Shown here in pieces: positions 9,405 through 18,130 of a stretch of 64,000 nucleotides of DNA. This DNA is from DASQFQ01 sp963730115. GTDB taxonomy: Bacteria > Actinomycetota > Thermoleophilia > Solirubrobacterales > Solirubrobacteraceae. Under the pieces are notes generated by a model that saw only the letters and a program-made list of their open reading frames with translations, did no database searches and was not told where the DNA came from. Every line of letters starts with the position of its first letter. The first letter of the stretch is position 1. The position numbers were made by a program, and so were the translations under genes. The stretch is from assembly GCA_963730115.1 (NCBI GenBank), contig CAVSQM010000004.1:744001-808000 (forward strand). Reading direction: 5' to 3'.

Positions 9405-10568
9405 ATGAACGAGGCGGGCAAGCGAGTCTCCTGGGTCGAGCTCTACCTCGACCTCGTCTTCGTGCTCGCGATCGGGCAGCTCGCGCACCTGATGGTGGGC
9501 GAGCCCGAGATGCGCAGCGTGTGGATCGCGCTCGGGCTGTTCTTCACGCTCTGGTGGACGTGGGTCGGCTTCGCCGTCCTCTACAACCGCCACGGCGCCG
9601 ACGCCCCGCTGCAGCGGCTGCTCTTCCTGGCCGGCAGCGTGCCGGCGGGGGTGGCGGCGGTGGCGATCGAGCCGGCGGCGGAGGGCGACACCGCGGTGTT
9701 CGCCGCCAGCCTCGCGGTCACGCGGCTCGTGCTCGCGGGGATCTCCGCGCAGGGCGACAGCCCGCCGAAGGTCACGCGCGCGTTCCTCGCCTCGGCGGCG
9801 CTGTTCGGCCTCTCGATCGCGGCGCCTGAGCCGTTCCGCTACGTCCTGTGGGCGATTGCCATCGGCATCGAATCGAGCCGCATGCTGGTCGAGGATCGCG
9901 AGGCCGCGCACCGCGCCCGCCGCGACCACGACTGGGCCGCGCTCGCGCCCAGCGATCCGGACGAGGCGGTCGACGCGCACCACTTCGCCGAGCGCTTCGG
10001 CCTGTTCCTGATCATCCTGCTCGGCGAGGTGCTGGTCGAGGCCGGCCAGGCGTCGTCGGCCGGCGAGCTCGACAGCACCGGCGTGTGGGCGGCGCTGGTC
10101 GCCGCGATGCTGCTGGCCGGGGCGCTGTGGTGGCTCTACTTCGACTCGGTCGCCGACATCAACATGCGGGTGCTCGAGCTGTCGGGCGGATCGCCGACGA
10201 TGGCGCGGGCGGTGTTCGCCGTCGGCCACATGCTGCCGGCGTTCGCGCTGCTCATCACGGCCGCCGGCGTCGGGCTGCTGCTGGAGGAGGACCCGCCGCG
10301 GATCGCCTACTGGCTGGCGTGCGTGGGGATCGGCATCTACCTCGCGGGCACGCGCGCCGTCTTCGCCGGCAGCCCGCGCGTCCCGCGCATCGCGCGCGTG
10401 CTGGTGCTGATCGCCACGTTCCAGCTCGGCCGCCTCCACGGCGATCTGTCGGGCCACGCCTACCTGTGGCTGCTGGCCGGCTGGGTGATCGTGTGCGCCG
10501 TACTGGCCACCGGCGATGCCCGGGGTGGGACTCGAACCCACAATGCCACGGAGGGCAGCCCTTTTTAA
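9405..10568 (+). CDS. low temperature requirement protein A (LtrA) family membrane protein
   Basis: About 387 aa with roughly ten hydrophobic segments. The N-terminal signature (RVSWVELYLDLVFVLAIGQL) and the mid-protein HHFAERFGLFLIILLGEVLV are typical of the LtrA family, integral membrane proteins of unknown biochemistry. I chose ATG 9405 because the LtrA signature begins right after it; the open frame extends further upstream without family similarity. The last 18 codons (reading GGTRTHN) run through the tRNA-Leu gene on the other strand and stop inside it, so the natural C-terminus is uncertain. Confidence 0.85.
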   Translation: MNEAGKRVSWVELYLDLVFVLAIGQLAHLMVGEPEMRSVWIALGLFFTLWWTWVGFAVLYNRHGADAPLQRLLFLAGSVPAGVAAVAIEPAAEGDTAVFAASLAVTRLVLAGISAQGDSPPKVTRAFLASAALFGLSIAAPEPFRYVLWAIAIGIESSRMLVEDREAAHRARRDHDWAALAPSDPDEAVDAHHFAERFGLFLIILLGEVLVEAGQASSAGELDSTGVWAALVAAMLLAGALWWLYFDSVADINMRVLELSGGSPTMARAVFAVGHMLPAFALLITAAGVGLLLEEDPPRIAYWLACVGIGIYLAGTRAVFAGSPRVPRIARVLVLIATFQLGRLHGDLSGHAYLWLLAGWVIVCAVLATGDARGGTRTHNATEGSPF

Positions 10569-10601
10569 GAGGGCCGACTTTGCCAGTTTGCCTACCCGGG
10601 C
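10517..10601 (-). tRNA. tRNA-Leu (anticodon TAA)
   Basis: An 85-nt class II tRNA. The 7-bp acceptor stem is formed by 10595-10601 and 10518-10524, and the discriminator A is at 10517. The anticodon stem is GCCCT/AGGGC with loop CTTAAAA and anticodon TAA at 10565-10567. The long variable arm has a TGCC/GGCA stem, and the T arm is GTGGG-TTCGAGT-CCCAC. CCA is not encoded. All arms pair well. Confidence 0.95.
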
Positions 10602-10688
10602 TTCGCGGGAGGATCGTACGGCTAACCTGAATTCGAGCAACTTCGCGGCCGCTCTGGGGTTGTTCTGAGCGCCGTCACCTTTTCGCGC

Positions 10689-12190
10689 GTGGAAGCTTCA
10701 GCCCTAACACACGCCGGCTCCGCCGGTCTTCACGGACGTTCGCCGCTGCTCAGACTGCAGTCGGACGAGCGACTCGTCGCGCTCGTGCGGCGAGGCAATC
10801 AGGCTGCCTTCGAGGCGCTCGTGGCGCGCTACCAGGCGCGGCTGCTCGCGTTCTGCCGCCACATGCTGTCCTCGAAGGAGGACGCGGAGGACGTGCTGCA
10901 GGAGGTGTTCGCCGCGGCCTTCAACGCGATGCTCGCCGACGAGCGGCCGATCAACGTGCGGCCGTGGCTGTACCGGATCGCGCGCAACCGCTCGCTCAAC
11001 CACCTGCGCCGCACGCAGGCGGTCGGCGTCGACTCGATGGACATCCACCTGTCCGAGGGCGGGACCACGACGGCCGACAAGGTCCACAAGCGCGAGGAGT
11101 TCCGGCTCCTGGTCTCCGACGTGCAGGACCTGCCGGAGACGCAGCGCACCGCGCTGCTGCTGCGGGAGATCGACGCGCTGTCCTACGAGCAGATCGCCGA
11201 CGCGATGGAGACCACGGTGCCGTCGGTCAAGTCGCTGCTCGTCCGCGCCCGCGTGTCGCTGGCCGAGGCCGCCGAGGCGCGGCTGCTGACCTGCGAGGAG
11301 GTCCGCGACGAGCTGGGCGAGGTCGCCGAGGGGCTGCGCCGCACCAGCGCGCCCGTGCGCCGGCACCTGCGCCAGTGCGAGCGCTGCGGCCTGTTCCGCA
11401 AGCAGCTGCGCGAGACCAACAAGGCGCTGGCGGCGATCTTCCCGGTCGCGCCGCTGCTGCTGCTCAAGAAGACGCTGCTCGCCCACCTCGGCACGACGGC
11501 CGCCGCGAGCGGCGGCACCGCCGCCGCAGCCGGTGGCGGCACGGCCGCCGCGGGCGCTGCCGCCGGCGGCATGGTCCAGGCGGGCGCGAGCGCGCTGGCG
11601 ACGAAGGCGGCAGCCGGCCTCGCCGCCGCTGCGATCGTCACCGCCGGCGCGGTCGAGGCCAAGCACGTCGCCGTCGACCGCACGCAGCCGTCGCAGGCCG
11701 TCGCCGCCGCGGTGACGCCCGCCGCCACCACGGCGCCCGAACAGTCCGCCCCGGTCGCCGTCGACTCGACGCCGCAGCCGGCCGCCGCGAAGGCGCCGGC
11801 GCGCAAGAAGGCCGCGGCGCGCAAGGACGACGCGAAGAAGCCGGCCGCCTCCGCTCCGGTCAAGGAGAACGCGAAGAAGCCGACGCTCGTGGCCGCCGTC
11901 GACCCGCTGCGCGAGCAGCGCGAGGGCGACACCGCCACCCCGACCGACACCGCCGGGTCGACGCAGCCGTCCGGCGGCGCGCTCCCGCCCGGCCAGACCG
12001 CGCCGGCCACCCAGCCCACCCCGCCGCCGGTGGGCCAGCCGACGCCGCAGCCGACCCCGGTGCCGACGACCACCCCGGGCCCCGGCCCGACGCCGGTCCC
12101 GACCGTGACCCCGACGCCCTCGCCCTCGCCCGGTCCCCGTCGCCCGCGCCGACCACCACGCCGGCGCCGAGCCCGACCCCGGCGCCCTAG
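10689..12190 (+). CDS. ECF-type sigma factor fused to a zinc-finger domain and Pro/Thr-rich tail
   Basis: About 500 aa. Sigma region 2 is at about 35-100 (LLAFCRHMLSSKEDAEDVLQ) and region 4 at about 150-195 (LSYEQIADAMETTVPSVKSL). A zinc-binding anti-sigma-like segment follows with HLRQCERC (HxxxCxxC), then an alanine/glycine linker with a possible membrane helix (ATKAAAGLAAAAIVTAGAV), a lysine/alanine stretch and a long proline/threonine tail. Known: some actinobacterial ECF groups carry such C-terminal extensions. The last 20 codons probably contain a one-base loss near 12130; read in the other frame the tail continues as PSPAPTTTPAPSPTPAP and stops at TAG 12188-12190. Start is GTG 10689. 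Confidence 0.85.
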
Positions 12191-12528
12191 CTGATCCTCG
12201 CCCCGACCGGCACGTCCGCGTCGGGCTGCAGCAGGATGATCCGGCCGTTCTCGTCGGCCGCGCCGAGCGTCAGCACCTCCGACATGAACGGGCCGATCTG
12301 GCGCGGCGGGAAGTTGACGACCGCGACGACGAGCCGGCCCTCGAGCTCCTCGCGGGCGTACTCGCTGATCTGCGCCGACGAGCGCTTGACGCCGATCTCC
12401 GGGCCGAAGTCGATCGTCAGCTTCCAGGCCGGCTTGCGGGCCTCGGGGAAGTCGTCGACCTGCGTGATGCGGCCGACGCGCATGTCGACCGCGAGGAACT
12501 GGTCGAAGTCGATCTCGGGCGTGCTCAT
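12187..12528 (-). CDS. csaA: CsaA-like tRNA-binding domain protein
   Basis: 113 aa with an OB-fold tRNA-binding domain of the CsaA/EMAP-II type (DMRVGRITQVDDFPEARKPA near the start; NFPPRQIGPFMSEVL further on). Known CsaA proteins are dimeric and bind the tRNA elbow; a chaperone role has been proposed. ATG 12528 overlaps the R2lox stop codon (ATGA), so the two are translationally coupled. Its stop shares a CTAG with the convergent sigma-factor gene. Confidence 0.9.
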   Translation of the reverse strand: MSTPEIDFDQFLAVDMRVGRITQVDDFPEARKPAWKLTIDFGPEIGVKRSSAQISEYAREELEGRLVVAVVNFPPRQIGPFMSEVLTLGAADENGRIILLQPDADVPVGARIS

Positions 12529-13445
12529 GCGGCCTGCAGCAGTCCGATGACCTTCATGCGCCGCTCGAGCGCCTTCATCGCGAACGCGCGGGTCTCGGCG
12601 ACCGAGACGCCGAACAGCGTCTGCTCGTCGTCGCCGCCCTCCATCCACGGCGGCTTCAGCACCCCGTCGGCGGCGGGCGCGACCTCGACGAGCGTGCGCT
12701 GGATCGCGTCGACGTAGCGCGGGTCGCGGCGGGCCATGTCGCGCAGGAAGCGCGCGCCGAAGGCAACGTGGCGGTGCTCGTCGCGCGCGACCTTGGTGAA
12801 GCCCTCGACGAAGCCCGGCAGCGTCCCCACCCGCTCGTTGTAGTCCATGATGAAGTGCTGGCCGGTGAGGGCGAGCATGCCCTCGATGACCATGTGGTAG
12901 ATCGTCACCGCCTCGACCAGCGTCTCGAGGTCCTCGGGCTCGGTCGCCAGCCGGTCGACGCGCGTGTGCAGCATGTCGTCGAACAGGACGCCGAAGTCGC
13001 GGTTGATGTACTGCGCGTTCTCCTCCAGGCGGTCCTGGAGGTTGTCGGACTCGAGCACGCCGACCTCGCTGTAGAAGCGGTCGAAGAACGCGACGTGGCG
13101 GGCTTCGTCGGCGATCTGGGTGCAGAGGAAGATCCGCATGTCCTCGTCGGGCGCGGCGCGCATCATCGGCCCGAGCTCGGCCGCGACCCGCTGCTCGCCG
13201 ATGAAGAACGATGAGAGCCCGTACATGCGCTGGAAGCGCTCCTCGGGGTCGATCCGCTCGTGCCAGTCGATGCGGTCCTGCGTGAAGTCGATGTCCTGCG
13301 TCGCCCACTGCTGGCGCTCCCACAGCGCGTACAGCTGCCCGTAGTCGAGCAGCTTCGCCTCCCCTCGGTCGGCGGACTTGAGCAGCGCGGGGTCGCTGGT
13401 CGCCTGGAAGTCGATGCGCTCGGTGCGGGGGGCGGAGTCGGCCAT
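12525..13445 (-). CDS. R2-like ligand-binding oxidase (R2lox)
   Basis: 306-aa ferritin-like four-helix protein. Metal ligands of the R2 fold are visible: E84, E114/H117 (ADEARH), E188 and E223/H226 (DEHRH). The pair that forms the tyrosine-valine cross-link in R2lox is present in the right spacing: V87 is three after the first Glu and Y183 five before the fourth ligand. This separates it from ordinary class I ribonucleotide reductase beta chains and suggests a Mn/Fe cofactor with a bound long-chain lipid. Start is ATG 13445; csaA follows in an ATGA overlap. Physiological substrate unknown. Confidence 0.88.
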   Translation of the reverse strand: MADSAPRTERIDFQATSDPALLKSADRGEAKLLDYGQLYALWERQQWATQDIDFTQDRIDWHERIDPEERFQRMYGLSSFFIGEQRVAAELGPMMRAAPDEDMRIFLCTQIADEARHVAFFDRFYSEVGVLESDNLQDRLEENAQYINRDFGVLFDDMLHTRVDRLATEPEDLETLVEAVTIYHMVIEGMLALTGQHFIMDYNERVGTLPGFVEGFTKVARDEHRHVAFGARFLRDMARRDPRYVDAIQRTLVEVAPAADGVLKPPWMEGGDDEQTLFGVSVAETRAFAMKALERRMKVIGLLQAA

Positions 13446-13483
13446 GAGGCGGAGCCTACAGACCGCCTGGCTGGCTGGCCAAC

Positions 13484-13886
13484 CTACGGCGTCGAGCGCC
13501 TGACCAGCAGCGTCGCGCGGCCGTTCGTCGGCTCGCCCTGGATGCGGTAGCGGCCGGGGCGCAGGCCTTCGAGGTCGAGGTTCGCGCGCAGTCCCGGCCC
13601 GATCTCGAGGCCGCGCGGCGGCTTGGCGCCCCGCACCTCGATCAGCTGCTCCCGGCCCGACGCGTTGCGGATGATCAGGCGGATCCCGAGGAAGGCGTCG
13701 ACGCGCACGGAGCGCCGGCTTGATCGCCCGCCGCCCGACGGTGATCGCGACCCGCTGGCGGATCGGCTCCTCGTCGCCGCCGCCCGCCTGCGACTGGATC
13801 GCCCGCGGCGTCGAAGGCTCCGACTTCTCCCCGCATCCGGCGAGGCCCGCACCGACCAGCAGCAGCGCCGCTAGTCGCCGATCGAG
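13484..13886 (-). CDS. small putative lipoprotein, frameshifted, start unclear
   Basis: A lipobox (RRLAALLLVGAGLAGC) is followed by a linker and a beta-rich domain of about 85 residues ending RATLLVRRSTP; the middle (FLGIRLIIRNASG) resembles small secreted cupredoxin-like or carboxypeptidase-regulatory folds, but no family is assigned. An extra C near 13730 breaks the frame between AIKPA and SVRVDAF. No ATG, GTG or TTG precedes the signal sequence in frame; the frame runs out of the Lrp-like gene across its TAG. The 5' boundary given is therefore approximate. Confidence 0.55.
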
Positions 13887-14146
13887 AACAGCGCCTCCAG
13901 GTCGTGCTCGGAGAACACCTCGAAGGCGACCATCGTGTGCGTGCGCTTGATCCCCTCGAGCTGCGCGAGCCGGCCGGTGATGAGCGGCGCCAGCTCCTCC
14001 GGCTCGCGCACGCGCATGATCGCGACGAAATCCCACTCGCCGGTGACGGAGTAGGCCTCGGCGACGCCCTCGACGTCGGCGAGCTGCCCGCCGAGCGTCG
14101 GCATCGCCGAGCGCTCCGCTTCGATCAGGACGATGGCGTGGGTCAC
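13871..14146 (-). CDS. Lrp/AsnC ligand-binding domain protein (no DNA-binding domain)
   Basis: 91 aa consisting only of the regulatory (RAM) domain of Lrp/AsnC proteins: VTGEWDFVAIMRV and the following GIKRTHTMVAF are typical. Stand-alone RAM proteins can bind amino acids or modulate full-length Lrp regulators. Start is GTG 14146, in a GTGA overlap with the upstream UPF0173 gene, which indicates co-expression. It ends GD before TAG at 13871. Confidence 0.85.
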   Translation of the reverse strand: MTHAIVLIEAERSAMPTLGGQLADVEGVAEAYSVTGEWDFVAIMRVREPEELAPLITGRLAQLEGIKRTHTMVAFEVFSEHDLEALFSIGD

Positions 14147-14832
14147 GCTGAGTGCGTCTCCCCTGGCTGGAGGATCACGACGCTGGCGCTGGTGGCCGAC
14201 TCGACGTCGGACTTGAACGCCTCGGCGTCGGTCTCGATCGGCGGGAACGTGTCGTAGTGGATCGGGATCACCGTGCCGGGGTCGATGAACTCGACCGCGG
14301 TCACCGCGTCGTAGCGGTCCATCGTGTAGTGGCCGCCGATCGGCACCAGCGCGACGTCGACGTTGTCGCCGCGGCGCGCGATCAGCTGCAGGTCGGAGAA
14401 CAGCGCGGTGTCGCCGAGGTGGTAGACGAGCGTGCCGCCGATGTTGATCAGCAGGCCGGCGGCCGGCGTGACGGTGCCGTTCGGGGTCGTCGAGGTGTGG
14501 AACGCCGGGACCATCTTGACCCAGCCCCAGTCGAACGTGACGGTGCCGCCGAAGTTCGGGTCGAGGACGTTCTCGAGCCCTTCCTTGCTCTGCAGCTCGT
14601 CGGCGATCTCGGTCAGCGCCACCACGGTCGCGCCGGTGCGCTTGGCGATGTCGACGATGTCGCCGTAGTGGTCCTGGTGGCCGTGCGTCAGGAGGATGTG
14701 CGTCGGCTCGAGCTCCGAGGCCTCGAGGGTCGCCTTCGGGTTGCCGGTGATGAACGGGTCCACGAGGACCCTCGCTTCGCCCGCGGTGAGCTCGACGGCC
14801 GATTGGCCCAGGAAGCGGATGTCCACTGCCAT
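14143..14832 (-). CDS. UPF0173 family metal-dependent hydrolase
   Basis: 229-aa metallo-beta-lactamase-fold protein. The metal motif is THGHQDHYGD (HxHxDH) near residue 50. Further ligands lie in FHTST, in HLGDTALF and in the C-terminal IPIHYDTFPP, all typical of UPF0173 (YtkL/YddR-like). Substrate unknown. ATG 14832 lies 2 bp after the stop of the upstream 105-aa gene, and its own stop overlaps the Lrp-domain gene start. Confidence 0.92.
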   Translation of the reverse strand: MAVDIRFLGQSAVELTAGEARVLVDPFITGNPKATLEASELEPTHILLTHGHQDHYGDIVDIAKRTGATVVALTEIADELQSKEGLENVLDPNFGGTVTFDWGWVKMVPAFHTSTTPNGTVTPAAGLLINIGGTLVYHLGDTALFSDLQLIARRGDNVDVALVPIGGHYTMDRYDAVTAVEFIDPGTVIPIHYDTFPPIETDAEAFKSDVESATSASVVILQPGETHSA

Positions 14833-14834
14833 TG

Positions 14835-15152
14835 TCAGTCAGTCTCCTTGGTCAGCTGTCTCGCAAGCTCGTACCCGACCGCGACGCCGATCAGCATGCT
14901 CACGCGCGTCTCCTCGGCGATGAGCGTCCGCACCGCGGCGATGCGCTCGTCGGGGTCGGCGATCCCGGCCGCGCGCAGGACCTCGGCCTGATGCGCGGAG
15001 CCGAACCAGTCGGCGGACTCCAGCGCCTGGTTGAGGATCCCCTGGAGCTGCGGTGCGGTGCTCGCCACGATCCGCTGGGCCTCTTCCAGCGCCCCCGGGT
15101 CGCTCAGCGCCTCCACCGCAGCGTCGAGCTGCGCGTCCGTGTACTCGGGCAC
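14835..15152 (-). CDS. conserved small helical protein, function unknown
   Basis: 105 aa, GTG start at 15152. The sequence is predicted almost entirely helical, acidic at the N-terminus (YTDAQLDAAVEALSDPGALE), with no membrane segment or cysteines. It begins the three-gene minus-strand set with the UPF0173 hydrolase and the Lrp-domain protein, and it is divergent from selD with only 22 bp between the starts. Confidence 0.65.
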   Translation of the reverse strand: MPEYTDAQLDAAVEALSDPGALEEAQRIVASTAPQLQGILNQALESADWFGSAHQAEVLRAAGIADPDERIAAVRTLIAEETRVSMLIGVAVGYELARQLTKETD

Positions 15153-15174
15153 GGCCCGGCATCATAGGAGGCAC

Positions 15175-16180
15175 ATGCTTCCCGCCCTGACCTCCCTCTC
15201 CCACGGCGCGGGCTGCGGTTGCAAGCTGTCCGCGGCCGACCTGCGCCCGATCGTGGCCGGACTGCCGCAGCCGACCGACCCGCGCGTGCTGGTCGCCGTC
15301 GACACCGCCGACGACGCCGGCGTCGTCCGCCTCAGCGACGAGATCGCGATCGTCCAGAGCGCCGACTTCTTCACCCCGATCGTCGACGACCCGTACGCGT
15401 TCGGGCGCATCGCCGCCACGAACGCGCTGAGCGACATCTACGCGATGGGCGCCGTCCCGGTGTCGGCGCTGAACCTCGTCGCCTATCCGCTCGAGACGCT
15501 CGGGCCGGAGACGCTGGCGGAGATCCTCCGCGGCGGGGCCGACGCGGTGGCCGCGGCGGGCGCGAGCGTGGTCGGCGGCCACTCGATCGACGACCCCGAG
15601 CCGAAGTACGGGCTTGCGGTCACCGGCACGGTCCACCCCGACGCCGTGCTCACCAACGCCGGCGGCGCGCCCGGCGACGCGCTCGTGCTCACCAAGCCGC
15701 TCGGCGCCGGCACGGTGGCGACCGCGATCAAGCGCGGGCTGGCGGACGACGAGCTCGTGGCGCGCGCGATCGAGGTCATGACGACGCTCAACGACCGCGC
15801 GGCGGCCGCGGCGCGCGACGGCCGGCGCGCACGCGCTGACCGACGTCACCGGCTTCGGGCTGCTCGGCCACGTGCACGAGCTGGCGGCGGCCAGCGGCCT
15901 GGCGGCGGAGATCGACGCCGCGGCGGTGCCGGCCATCGACGGCGTGCTCGACCTGCTCGCGGACGACCGCGCGCTGGCGGGCGGCTCCAAGCGCAACCGG
16001 GCCGACGCGGAGTCGTTCACGCGCTGGGCCGACGCGGTGCCCGAGGCCCGCCGGCGCCTCGTCTGCGACGCGATGACGTCGGGCGGCCTCCTCGCCGCGG
16101 TGCCGGGCGGGAGGGACATGGAGGGCTGGGTCGTCGGCCGGCTCACCGACGGCGAGCCGGGCACGATCTCCGTCGCCTAG
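15175..16180 (+). CDS. selD: selenide, water dikinase SelD, frameshifted
   Basis: Makes selenophosphate from selenide and ATP for selenocysteine or selenouridine synthesis. The active-site motif GAGCGCK (Cys14, Cys16, Lys17) uses ordinary TGC codons, not TGA. Other family motifs are SADFFTPIVDDPY, NALSDIYAMGA and GGHSIDDPEPKYGLAVTG. An extra C near 15822 breaks the frame between AARDG and GAHALTDVTGFGLLGH. The restored protein is about 335 aa, normal for SelD. A good AGGAG precedes ATG 15175. No selA or selB is in the window. The stop shares a CTAG with the rhomboid-like gene. Confidence 0.93.
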
Positions 16181-16941
16181 CGCTGCGGCAGCCGCGCGAG
16201 GAACAGCCCGAGCAGGATCCCCACCACGCCGCCGCCGAGCCCGGCGAGCGAGTTCGGCTCGATCGACGCGATCGGCAGCAGCACGAGCAGGACCGCGATC
16301 GCGAGCACGCCGAGCAGGTCGGCGTCGTCCTCCTCGCCGCGGCGGCGGGCCAGCACGTCGCGCATCGTCCACGCCGCCAGCAGCGCGAGCGCCGACGAGT
16401 TGGCGCCGATCGTCCCGCCGTTCGGGTCCAGCGCCAGCACGAGCGCCGATCCGGCGAGCCCGCCCACGAAGAACACGAGCAGCGGCGCCCACGCGCCGTG
16501 GCGGCGCTCCAGCAGCCAGCCGAACAGGAAGATCGCGCCGAGCGCCGCGATCATGTAGCCGGTCGACGAGTAGTAGACGAACAGCTGCGTGACCAGCTTC
16601 CAGTAGTCGCCCTCGAGCGGGCTCGTCGCGACCACGTCGTCGAGGTAGCGCACCGGCAGGATGCCCGACTGGAAGAGCAGCGAGACGACGAGCGAGACGA
16701 GGACCAGGAGGGTCGTCGCGTACGGCCGGCCGTCGGCCCGCACGCCCGGGATCTCGCCCGGCCGCAGGCGGCTCAGCTTGGGGCGCTCGCGCCGCTTGGC
16801 GGTGCGCGGCGTCCCGCCCTTGTCCAGCTTCGGCGCCCGCTTGCGCAGGCGCGTGCCGCAGTACGGGCACTCCGTGATGTACGGGGACACCTCGGAGTTG
16901 CACTTCTTGCAGACCACGAAGAGCTCAGGACCGCTCGCCAC
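16177..16941 (-). CDS. rhomboid-like membrane protein with N-terminal zinc ribbon, probably not a protease
   Basis: 254 aa from GTG 16941. A zinc ribbon (CKKC...CPYCG, residues about 11-30) precedes a basic linker and about six membrane helices of rhomboid type. The usual GxSx motif is replaced by IGANSSALAL. The place where active rhomboids have the catalytic His (AHxGG) reads LAGLGGGVVG. The HxxxN of helix 2 is also missing. It is therefore likely an inactive rhomboid homologue; its binding role is unknown. Convergent with selD through a shared CTAG. Confidence 0.75.
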   Translation of the reverse strand: MASGPELFVVCKKCNSEVSPYITECPYCGTRLRKRAPKLDKGGTPRTAKRRERPKLSRLRPGEIPGVRADGRPYATTLLVLVSLVVSLLFQSGILPVRYLDDVVATSPLEGDYWKLVTQLFVYYSSTGYMIAALGAIFLFGWLLERRHGAWAPLLVFFVGGLAGSALVLALDPNGGTIGANSSALALLAAWTMRDVLARRRGEEDDADLLGVLAIAVLLVLLPIASIEPNSLAGLGGGVVGILLGLFLARLPQR

Positions 16942-16963
16942 GTAACCGAGTTTACGCCGCCGC

Positions 16964-18073
16964 CTACTCAGGGACAGACGCTTCGGCGATCTCGCGCACG
17001 ACCTCCTCGAGGTCGTGGTTCGCCTCGTACACGATCGCCTGCCGGTGCGCGCCGTTGCCGGACTCGAGCAGATCGTCGATGGCGGCGAGCTCGTCCTCCG
17101 ATCCGAGGTCCTTCGCGTGGTCGCGGAGCCGGTCGCGGACGCGGCGGCCGAGCTCACGCGTCGCGACGCGCTCGTAGCCCGGCAGGTCGACCATCTCGCC
17201 GTCGAGGCCGTGCCTCGCGGCGATCCAGCGGTTCTCGTCGAGCATCTCGTAGGGGTACTCGCCCAGCTTCTCGCCGGCCTCGTAGTGCTCGGCCAGCTCC
17301 TTCACCATCGCCTGGATGAGCGCCGCCAGCCCGAGCGTGTGCTCGACGCGCGTCTGGCCGTCCATGGCGCGGATCTCGACCGTCCCGAAGTTCGGGTGGG
17401 GCCGGACGTCGTACCAGAGGTAGGTGTAGTCCTCGACGGTCTTGGCGTCGACCATGAAGCCGATCCGCTCCTCGAAGTCCTTCCAGTCGCGGTAGGCGGG
17501 CGGCATGCCGACGCGCGGGAACTGCCGGAAGATCGGCATCCGCGTCGAGGCCAGCCCGGTCGGCTGCCCGCGCCAGAAGGGCGAGTTGGCCGACAGCGCG
17601 AGCAGCAGCGGCACGTGCACCCGCATGCCGTTGGCGACGTGGATGGCCTTGTCGGCGTCGTCGATCCCGACGTGGACGTGCAGCCCGAAGATCACCTCCT
17701 GGCGAGCCACGAACCGCAGCGCGTCGATCAGGTCGCGGTAGCGCGGGCGGGCGGAGATGCGCTGGTCCTCCCAGTGGGCGAACGGGTGCGTGCCGGCCGA
17801 GCCGATGGTCAGGTCGCGGCGCGCGGCGATCTCGGCGACGCGGCGGCGCAGCCCGCGCAGCTGGGCGCCCGCCTCGCTCGTGTCGTCGCACGGCTTGGTG
17901 GCGATCTCGAGCACGGACTCGTGCAGCTCGGGCTTGATGTCCTCGCTGTCGTCGCCCGCGTCCTCGAGCAGGCTTTCGATCGCGTTGGCGAGCTGCCAGC
18001 CGTCGGGATCGAGGATCATCAGCTCCTCCTCGATGCCCAACGTGTAGTTCGGGCCGGTGAAGTTCGGCTTCAC
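16964..18073 (-). CDS. carboxylate-amine ligase, YbdK / glutamate-cysteine ligase 2 family
   Basis: 369 aa from GTG 18073. Family signatures: YTLGIEEELMILDP near the start (ATP/metal-binding EEE-type motif), GSAGTHPFAHW, FGLHVHVGIDD and the C-terminal RQAIVYEANHDLEEVV. Members ligate glutamate to cysteine or related amines, contributing to gamma-glutamyl thiols; the real substrate in actinobacteria is often unclear. It is divergent from the DUF2090 gene with 57 bp between the starts. Confidence 0.9.
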   Translation of the reverse strand: MKPNFTGPNYTLGIEEELMILDPDGWQLANAIESLLEDAGDDSEDIKPELHESVLEIATKPCDDTSEAGAQLRGLRRRVAEIAARRDLTIGSAGTHPFAHWEDQRISARPRYRDLIDALRFVARQEVIFGLHVHVGIDDADKAIHVANGMRVHVPLLLALSANSPFWRGQPTGLASTRMPIFRQFPRVGMPPAYRDWKDFEERIGFMVDAKTVEDYTYLWYDVRPHPNFGTVEIRAMDGQTRVEHTLGLAALIQAMVKELAEHYEAGEKLGEYPYEMLDENRWIAARHGLDGEMVDLPGYERVATRELGRRVRDRLRDHAKDLGSEDELAAIDDLLESGNGAHRQAIVYEANHDLEEVVREIAEASVPE

Positions 18074-18130
18074 GGCGCGGGAGGGTAGCCTGTGGGCGCT
18101 TCGCCAAGTCACGACAAAGGTGGATCCCCA

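Noticed and set aside
15175..15230. Selenocysteine codon in selD
   Set aside because: The active-site residues are encoded by TGC; no in-frame TGA is present there.
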